This document shows, piece after piece, positions 57,505 to 64,000 of a stretch of 64,000 bases of DNA. Each line of letters opens with the position of its first letter. Within the stretch, counting starts at the first letter, position 1. Source of the stretch: Vandiemenella viatica (lineage: Eukaryota; Arthropoda; Insecta; Orthoptera; Morabidae); contig JARYHS010008074.1 of assembly GCA_031002005.1 (NCBI GenBank), positions 183,978,494 to 184,042,493 of the forward strand. The letters are read 5' to 3'. The notes beneath the pieces were generated by a model that was not told the DNA's origin, did not search any database, and worked only from the letters and a program-made list of their open reading frames with translations. A program made the translations under genes and the position numbers.

Positions 57505-57745
57505 TGCCACCGAGCGTGGTGGGTGAACGGTTAGCGTTCTGGCCTCGCATTCGGGAGGACGCCGCTTCGAATCCCTGTCCAGGCATCCAGATTTGGGTTT
57601 TCCATGGTTTTCCCAAATCACTCCAGGTGAATGCCGGGATGCTTCCTTCAAAAGGCCATTACCGAATTCCTTCCCGTTTCTTTTCCCCAGTCCCATGCCG
57701 CCTCTAATAACCTCAATGTCGACGAGGCGTAAAGCTATAAATAAA
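57505..57745 (+). mobile_element. SINE-A copy, full length
   Basis: The head has A box gtggtgggtgaacggtta and B box gcttcgaatccc. The body is complete (catccagatttgggttttcc, cccaaatcactccaggtgaa, gaccgaattcc-like, ccccagtcc). The 3' end is cctcaatgtcgacgaggcgt followed by AAAT repeats. Flanking ttaaacc on both sides may be a 7-bp target duplication. This is the best reference copy in the window. Confidence 0.93.
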
Positions 57746-58147
57746 TAAAATTAAACCGTCCTCATGACATGGTTGATTGGTTTAGTAACGAGGAACAAGA
57801 TGGAACATGGTAACATCCTGAGTTTGGAAACAGTTTGAGAGCTACTCGCTGTTCTTGTTGGGGCGGTCTGGGCCATCGACCTGCACGCCCGCTCGTGCGG
57901 AACCCACGACCAGCCGCTGCAACTCATTGTCTGGGCAAACGTACAAAAGATTTGACAGAATATCCGAACTACTACCAATCTCGCAAAGGCATCCCTGCTG
58001 CCGTTAGAAAATTGGATGTAGACGGAGGTGTTCAAAGCCGATTCTGGCTTTGGCGAATGGAAGTGTAATAGAGGTATAACTTTTGCAAGATTTTTGACCG
58101 TCTCCGGACTCGTGTGATTTGTCTATATCTAAATGAAACAGTAAAGA

Positions 58148-58262
58148 CATTCTGGAGGACGCGGGTTAAAATCCCTGTCCGGGCATCCAGATTTCTGTTT
58201 TCCATGTTTTCTCCAAATCAGTCTAGCTGAATGTCAAGGGCCATTTCATTTTCTCCCAAGCC
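58148..58262 (+). mobile_element. SINE-A fragment
   Basis: Starts inside the head (tctggaggacgcgggttaaa) and runs through ccgggcatccagatttctgt and ccaaatcagtctagctgaat, stopping before the 3' end. Confidence 0.75.
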
Positions 58263-58429
58263 CTAAGGCAGGAAAATAAACTTGGTATTTCTCGCAGCCC
58301 AAGTGTTTACTACGATTGGATGTAACGAAGTCTAATAATAATAATTCCGTGTGGTCGTAATGACATGGTAACAGGGTTTCTATTTGCTGTGCATTCCGGC
58401 TGTCGCAGCCGCCTTAACATAGCCCGGTA

Positions 58430-58495
58430 ATCCTACCTGGTACAGGGGACCTACAGTTTAACGTGGAACCCAAACCATGGAACAAAGTCTAATGC
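58430..58495 (-). mobile_element. SINE-B body fragment
   Basis: ggggacctacagtttaacgt followed by ggaacccaaaccatgg matches the SINE-B body at 51465 and 27797. No head present. Confidence 0.6.
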
Positions 58496-58635
58496 AATAT
58501 ATAAGAATGAACGTGTTAGTCTATACTTAACAGATTCTACAGCAGTGGAAGCATAACTAAAGATTGTTATTAGATTTAACAGCACTTTCTATCTGTGGTC
58601 ATGGATGCCGCAAGACGTTGCTTTTTCCATATTGA

Positions 58636-58790
58636 CGAAATCTTAATTGAGCTGGCCCTGGCAGTGAAGGGGCTAGCACTCTGGCCACACAATATAAGGG
58701 TCGCCGGTTCGAGTTCGTCCTCGTGCATGGTTGGTTTTAATGAAGTAATGTTTTCGTCTTGTGTTGTCCTCACTGCTGTGTCCAAAAATT
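58636..58790 (+). mobile_element. SINE-C copy
   Basis: tRNA-like head with cagtgaaggggctagcact (A box region) and gccggttcgagttcg (B box), followed by the body ttttcgtcttgtgttgtcct and actgctgtg. Counterpart of 47865-47985. Confidence 0.7.
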
Positions 58791-59929
58791 AAATGGAAGA
58801 ACTCTGATATAATACTCAGTACAATATAAACTGGAGCTGGCTAAATGAACGCATAGATTGAAGGCCATATTGAAAAAAATTCAGTGTAATCGAAATAATG
58901 AAGTCACATCTTATGTGTTAGTAACTTGAGGTAGTGGACGTGAATTTCATATATATTCGGCAAAATTTCTTAGGGTCAACGGACAATCCATTTGAACCAG
59001 CAGATGCCATCGATAAGGGCGTTTTGACAGAAATCTATGGAAGTGAGATGGAATGTACTTCGATAAACGCCTAACCGTGGCGTATCAAAACATGCCAATG
59101 ATTACGCGGTAGAATTTCTGAATTCCTTAGCGCAGACGAACTACTAGCACACAGAATGAAAGTTGCCGTTTCGAATATGCTTGTTCGAAGCTTCTACAAA
59201 CGTCTTGAGCAACGGAATCAGACTGGAAGTGGTTTCCATATAAAGGAATCTAATCGAAGCACACATTCTAACTGCTCATGTCGCATGCTGGGTCTTTACT
59301 CCTCTTAATAAAAGTTTTCAGTTTCAAAGTGTGCCGTCTACTTCGACATGACGATCAACAAGTCTTACAGGCAGACGAGCCGCAGCCATTGAACTGAAAA
59401 CCAAATGCTTCTGTAATTGCCAGCTGCTTCTTTTCGCTTTGTCAGCCTTAAAATCGTCATGTTTTTGTTCCTGGCAGAAAAGCTACAAACATTGTTTCCA
59501 AAGGCATTTTGTAAACGGTATTTGTTGTTTGCTAATACTCTTTATTCTCAAACCGGAAAAATGAAAAAAATGTGCTGAAATTACTATTATTCTGACTATG
59601 GTCTGTGGTGCAGACAAAGCTTGAAGAATCTGTTCTTACCCATATGATTGCTCAATAAAGCATTCCGTACATTGATAGTTTGCGTGAGTGAAGAAGCAGG
59701 CAACATCTAGTTGTTAAAATAAATGATGGCTCATCTGGTCACTCTGGATTCTTGCAGAGACAGACCTCTGAAACACGACGTTACGTTGACTGAATTTTTA
59801 ATGATAAATAAAAGTAAAGGCTGTCTGGATCTTAGTCTCTCACATTTGTTGGTCTAACTAGAGTTCGTCATTACCATACAATACTGAACTACATGCTGCT
59901 GTATGTTTAAACGGATGTGTACTCTAAAG

Positions 59930-60080
59930 CTGGGTTCCCACGACGCGTCGTTCGGCCCCCGTTAAGAAGACGCCTCTCATCTTTGCCGCACAAGCTAGCA
60001 GGTACGGCGCGTCTCGACCCACCTCCTGGCGGTAGAAGATGAAAGGCGCGTCCTGCCCACCACGCGCCGTAGGAACGGAC
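59930..60080. repeat. CpG-rich block with inverted repeat
   Basis: It begins gctgggttcccacgacgcgt and contains tacggcgcgt (60002) and its exact inverse acgcgccgta about 50 bp later, joined by further GGCGCGTC repeats. The start phrase resembles ends of insect MITEs, but I see no matching inverted end or target duplication. Confidence 0.45.
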
Positions 60081-60516
60081 ATTAACATGAATTTGCTGGA
60101 TGGACTTCGGTATTCGCAGTTTGTTGCCACTGTACTGTAAGCAATATGTAGTTATTGCAGAACGAACTAAGTTACGGTAAAAATCGTCAATTCTGAGAGT
60201 TTGCTGAAAAAAATTATTGGAATAGATGTCATACGTTCTAGATACATTTTTAGAACTAGAGATCTATTGAGTGACTTGATCACCAGACCACATAATTGAT
60301 AGCCGATAAAAGTTACTTGTTATGAATAGTACTATGAGAAGCAAAATGAACAGTCGCTTGGAAAATAAAAAATGAAATCTTTTATCACTGTAAAGTTACA
60401 CGAAACACATCAAAACATTTCGATAAACAGTTATGCACGCTGCACAGTGTGTTACGTACTGTCGATCCCTAAAGGGGATTAGAATGTGAACGGTAGATTG
60501 TGTGAATCTGTCATAC

Positions 60517-60751
60517 TTGGGAAGGGCTTTGTGAATGTTAAGGAAGACAAGTAGAGCAGCAGTCCTTGACCGTCAAGTTCACTGAGCTGTGAGGCCACAG
60601 ACCCGTCCAGCTGCGCTGTTGTCGCGGTCACGACACGGAGCGGACTAATGGCCTGGTCGCTCCTATTTGTGGAGGACACTATTTCCGAAATAACCACAGA
60701 GCTGTCGTTCGGGGTCCACTGACCCACCAGCAACAGGACAGCGACGGGCAG
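60517..60751 (-). CDS. Candidate exon, unknown product
   Basis: The acceptor is tgttttccctaacag at 60752 and a plausible donor, CCAA|gtatga, follows 60517. In phase 0 the exon is open for 78 codons, starting LPVAVLLLVGQWTPNDSSVV, with middle RVVTATTAQLDGSVASQLSE and end YLSSLTFTKPFP. The hydrophobic start could be part of a signal peptide or membrane anchor and the rest is Ser/Thr-rich. No domain is recognised. It is on the same strand as the C2CD2L-like gene, but the exit phase (1) does not match the phase-0 exon at 17906 directly. Chance ORF is quite possible. Confidence 0.22.
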
Positions 60752-61274
60752 CTGTTAGGGAAAACACTCTGCCAACTCCGTGTTCAGCTGGCAGCTGGCA
60801 GCTGGAGCATTTGTGGAGACTAACTGGTAAACGTCGCCATCCATGGCAGCGTTGACAGTTTGATTGTTCTGGTTTCTGTGTCTAATAGAATCAAATATTT
60901 TAACCCGTCAATTTTAGTTCTTCAGATAACAATCTATCGTCGAGTATGGACGCATAAATTTATTTTTACGGAGCACTGCTGCGAGTCTGTAATACCTGCT
61001 TCTCTGGCTGAACACTTTGAACTGCCGCCTTGTCGCTTAGCTACAAGGAGAACAAGTTCAAATCATGACCTCGGCGTTTTTCAATAGTCACGAAAACGAA
61101 TGCCGGCGTCCGTGTAAAAATCTGTACGTTACACAACAGAAGAATTGATCTAATCTTTATTGATGGCAGCACTTCAATCCTCCCTTAGGTCAGGTCGTCG
61201 TAAATGTTCCTCTGGAAGGAAGTGTCAGTTTGTAGTTTCGTTTAATAGTTTGGATACTAATGTTTCGTACTGCT

Positions 61275-61383
61275 GGCAGCGTAGGGGCGGGAGTGCTGGT
61301 TCCACGTGGCCAGGTCATCGGTTGTAGTCCAGCCTGGGATGTTGGTATTAAATTACGTGTTGTGTTCGTTTTTTGTCGTCCTT
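61275..61383 (+). mobile_element. SINE-C copy, diverged
   Basis: gtaggggcgggagtgctggt, then gtcatcggttgtagtccagc (degraded B box) and the body attacgtgttgtgttcgt and ttttgtcgtcct. It abuts a SINE-A copy. Confidence 0.5.
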
Positions 61384-61384
61384 C

Positions 61385-61565
61385 GCTTGAATGATTACAT
61401 CACGAAGTCGGCCATGCCCTTTTGAAGGTAGAATCCTAGCATTCGCCTGGATTGATTTGGGGAAACCTTGAAAAACCCATATCTTGATGCCCGGACGGGG
61501 ATTTGAACCCGCGTCCTGCAGAACGCGAGACTAGAGGGTTACCGTTCTCCCACCACGATCGGTGT
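61385..61565 (-). mobile_element. SINE-A copy (3' end missing)
   Basis: From the left: ggccatgcccttttgaagg, attcgcctggattgatttgg, tgcccggacggggatttgaa (B box) and a head ending ccaccacgatcggtg. It is well preserved in head and body. Confidence 0.85.
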
Positions 61566-62029
61566 GAGAGTATAGACCAAATGATGGCTGTATGGTTATC
61601 CGTCTGAACGAACACAAACTTATTTAGCTGTAGAATGGGAACTGGGTTATAGTCTGATAATAGTTTGCTACTATTTTCCTTGTAACACTAACTACAACTC
61701 CAGCCTTTCCTTCGATGACTCTGCTAGTAGCCTATATGATTTTTTTTGATGATTTGTTGCGAGTAAATGCGAGTAATAATAGTTTGTTAATAAAGCTTTG
61801 GTTTCACTTAAATGGGATTTTTCATTAGCACAACTAATTTTAGTAAAATAAACGTGTTGTTGCCAGAGAACAATATCTGTCAGATTTGACCATAAGTCGA
61901 TTAAAAAAAAAAAGACTAACAGTATCAATTCTTACCAATCTCGCGAAACATGGAATGTTGTTCGTACTTGTTTTGTTGCAGGGTGTTATAACAAGTGTTT
62001 TATGTATTAGTTATATATGTTAAAATCCT

Positions 62030-62225
62030 GGTGGGTGAGTGGTTAATATTTGAGAGGCTCCCCAGTAGGGCCATCCTGATTTTAGTTTACCATGGTTTAC
62101 AGAAATCACTGCAGCAGAATGCCGGGATGATTCACTCATAAAGGCCAAAGCCTACTTTTTCTCCCTTTCCTTTTGTATCTTCATCCTGCGACTGTAATGG
62201 CTGCGACGTCTATTAGCCGTAAGTC
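62030..62225 (+). mobile_element. SINE-A copy, diverged
   Basis: gtgggtgagtggttaat (A box region), then a head missing the usual ggaggacg-B-box segment, the body ttaccatggtttacagaaat and gaatgccgggatgattc, and the diverged 3' end (tgtaatggctgcgacgtc). Confidence 0.75.
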
Positions 62226-63104
62226 GTGATTCTAATGCAAAAAAATCTGTTTCTTATATCTGAAATCACTGACTATGTTCTTACAAGAGATAAAGTTGAA
62301 GAAATTTTAGCTTATACCTACTACTGCCAGTGCCAGATTTTTTTTTTTTTTTTTACCACATCGTACCACGTCACCCAGACAAATAACGCTGCTAGTTGAC
62401 CTCTGGATCACGGAGGAAGTCTACCAGCTCTGAAACTTCCACTTGGGCAGTATGGAAAACAAGTCGTGCAGTGGGTAATCCTCACCGTGTAGCGCATTAT
62501 CAGCTTGACCCATTACACTAGTTAGTAGCCCCCTGTTTTCTGGCGTCTACAGTGTTTGCAGGTGTGCCGCCCGTGTTGAGTGCTCACGCGCCAGTTCGCG
62601 GAATAATGAGGCACACTAATTACCTTCCTGCTGACCCCGTTCCCAGACCAGTATCTCAGCTCCAGTTTCTAAAATACTGTATGTCACACGCTGTTTAAAC
62701 TCGCTCACACTGCATTTTTTATTTCGTTGCCTTTTTTTTATATATACTCCTTCCGGCATATTCAACACGTTTCAAGATAAGGTGTAAATAAAATAAGTAT
62801 TTGCTATAGTATCTTGATATAAACTAAATGAATGAATAATAAAGTCATAGTTACAGTAGATTTCCCCTTTCAGTATTTTTCAATATTTCTAAGAGGAGAG
62901 TTTTGGTCTTGTTTACTATAGAGAAATTTGCAGATTGCGTTACAAATGACAAATTAGAAGCAACATATCTTGTACGCACGTATAACAACAAATGTAGGTA
63001 GTGTCTATCCATCATATCATAAAAATGGTACAAGACTTCACTGTTCTTGCCACTTATGAGTTTCCGTTTTTTTCATACATCAAATTTTCGCCTTGATTTT
63101 ATTC
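62226..63104. other. Unassigned sequence with one GC-richer block
   Basis: A poly(T) run at 62339-62354 precedes a GC-richer, non-coding block at about 62360-62660 that contains aatgaggcacactaattacc. Nothing classified. Confidence 0.4.
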
Positions 63105-63115
63105 ACCACCTGAGA

Positions 63116-63326
63116 GGCCGAGCTCTCTAGCCTCGCATTCAGGAGGACGTGGGTTCGAATCCCCGTCCGGGCATCCAGATTTGGGTTTTCCATGGTTTCC
63201 CCAAATCACTCCTGTTGATTTCCGGTATACTTCCTTCAAAAGATCATGACCGAATTCCTTCCCGTTCCTTGTCCCCAGTCCAACCCCACCTCTAATGACC
63301 TCGACGTTGACGAGGCGTAAAGCCAT

Positions 63327-63359
<33 letters not shown>
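63116..63359 (+). mobile_element. Young SINE-A copy with poly(A) tail and target duplication
   Basis: It starts inside the tRNA head (ggccgagctctctagcctcg), has an intact B box (gggttcgaatcccc), full body and 3' end (tctaatgacctcgacgttga), and a poly(A) tail of about 30. It is flanked by perfect direct repeats accacctgaga at 63105-63115 and 63360-63370. Clean duplication and long tail mark a recent retrotransposition, slightly 5'-truncated. Confidence 0.95.
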
Positions 63360-63362
<3 letters not shown>

Positions 63363-63370
63363 ACCTGAGA

Positions 63371-64000
63371 AATAAGTCTTTGGTGTACGTGGAAACTGAG
63401 TGTGAATGTCCTGATATCGGAGATGGTTTTCCTCGGCAATACCGCCGTTATTGTCAGCACATGAGAAACGTCTCTTCAGGCATTGAATTCATCTAGACTG
63501 TCGCATCTACAATTACTTAGACGTGCGTGGGATTCACTCGTTCTCTCACAGACTGACAATGACAGACGAGCACTATGAAAATAATCACAACCTCCACACA
63601 AGGTGAGATTTATCCGTGCTTCATTTGTTTTCACGGAACAAAAATTAATCTCAGAAACTTTTCATCAGATTTCAAAGATCGCTTGGCTCCAAAGATGAAT
63701 TTCTTTTTCCTCTTGTTGTCAAATTAAGACAACATGTTGCTAATACGATTTTTGGACTACTCTCATAGGCATGTGCAGCTGTCTACCACCTCGAAATGTG
63801 ACTTAAATTTAAGAGCCTCGCCGCTGCAAGGTAGTAGCATTTGTTTTTGTGTCAACTGTAAACTAATAATAAAGAACACTAGTGTTTCTCTGTATTTACT
63901 GGCGATATCGGGGAGATCGGAGTAAAATCGACACATTGGACAGTATTGACACTATGAACTTTGGCGGCGTGTTGTGCTCAGAGTGTTGTTGGTTGGTGCA
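63371..64000. other. Unassigned sequence to the end of the window
   Basis: No coding, RNA or repeat signal recognised. Confidence 0.4.

Larger units (their letters stand above)
58791..61274. other. Unassigned sequence; contains a CpG-rich hairpin and one candidate exon
   Basis: Apart from the two entries at 59930 and 60517, no coding or repeat signal was recognised. Confidence 0.35.

Overview
This is an AT-rich, repeat-laden nuclear segment of an arthropod genome, most likely an insect with a large genome. I infer this from very long transposon-filled introns, a Tc1-like element whose 27-bp ends I associate with polyneopteran insects such as locusts, tRNA-headed SINEs, and arthropod-type RTE, CR1/Jockey-like, Penelope, Helitron and hAT elements. 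The species cannot be fixed from the sequence. There is no sign of prokaryotic organisation. Only one cellular gene can be supported; nearly everything else is mobile DNA or unassigned intron or intergenic sequence. || The gene is on the minus strand. Five exons at 17906-17727, 17244-17041, 4849-4753, 3917-3809 and 2468-2279 have consensus splice sites and matching phases. Joined, they encode about 260 residues: the end of an SMP/TULIP-like lipid-binding domain followed by a nearly complete C2 domain. The best match I know is C2CD2/C2CD2L (TMEM24), a phospholipid transfer protein of ER-plasma membrane contacts. The N-terminal exons must lie upstream (higher coordinates) and the C-terminal exons left of position 2279; I could identify neither with confidence. 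|| Layout. 1-5 kb: three C2 exons, with an RTE-type LINE remnant and a hAT MITE in the introns. 5-17 kb: a 12.2-kb intron holding CR1/Jockey-like LINE pieces, a Helitron carrying a 147-bp tandem array, Penelope fragments, SINEs, a Harbinger-like element and a hAT MITE nested inside it. 17-18 kb: two SMP exons. 18-21.4 kb: a Penelope-like element with palindromic terminal repeats and a mariner remnant between the palindromes. 21.4-23.55 kb: a second, older Helitron with its own array. 23.6-26.8 kb: an RTE-type LINE that runs into a gap of exactly 1000 Ns. || 27.8-64 kb: visibly richer in CpG, without a recognised host exon. It carries at least ten SINE-A copies or fragments, two other tRNA-headed SINE families, two hAT elements with perfect 8-bp target duplications (one with transposase remnants), a MITE with long inverted repeats, a 440-bp polypyrimidine tract, a nearly intact Tc1 element, several hairpins and one weak candidate exon. 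|| No previously undescribed protein system is evident. The most unusual structures are the two Helitron tandem arrays, one with a 434-bp higher-order repeat, and the Penelope palindromes. All domain and family names come from reading translations and motifs by eye; no search was run.
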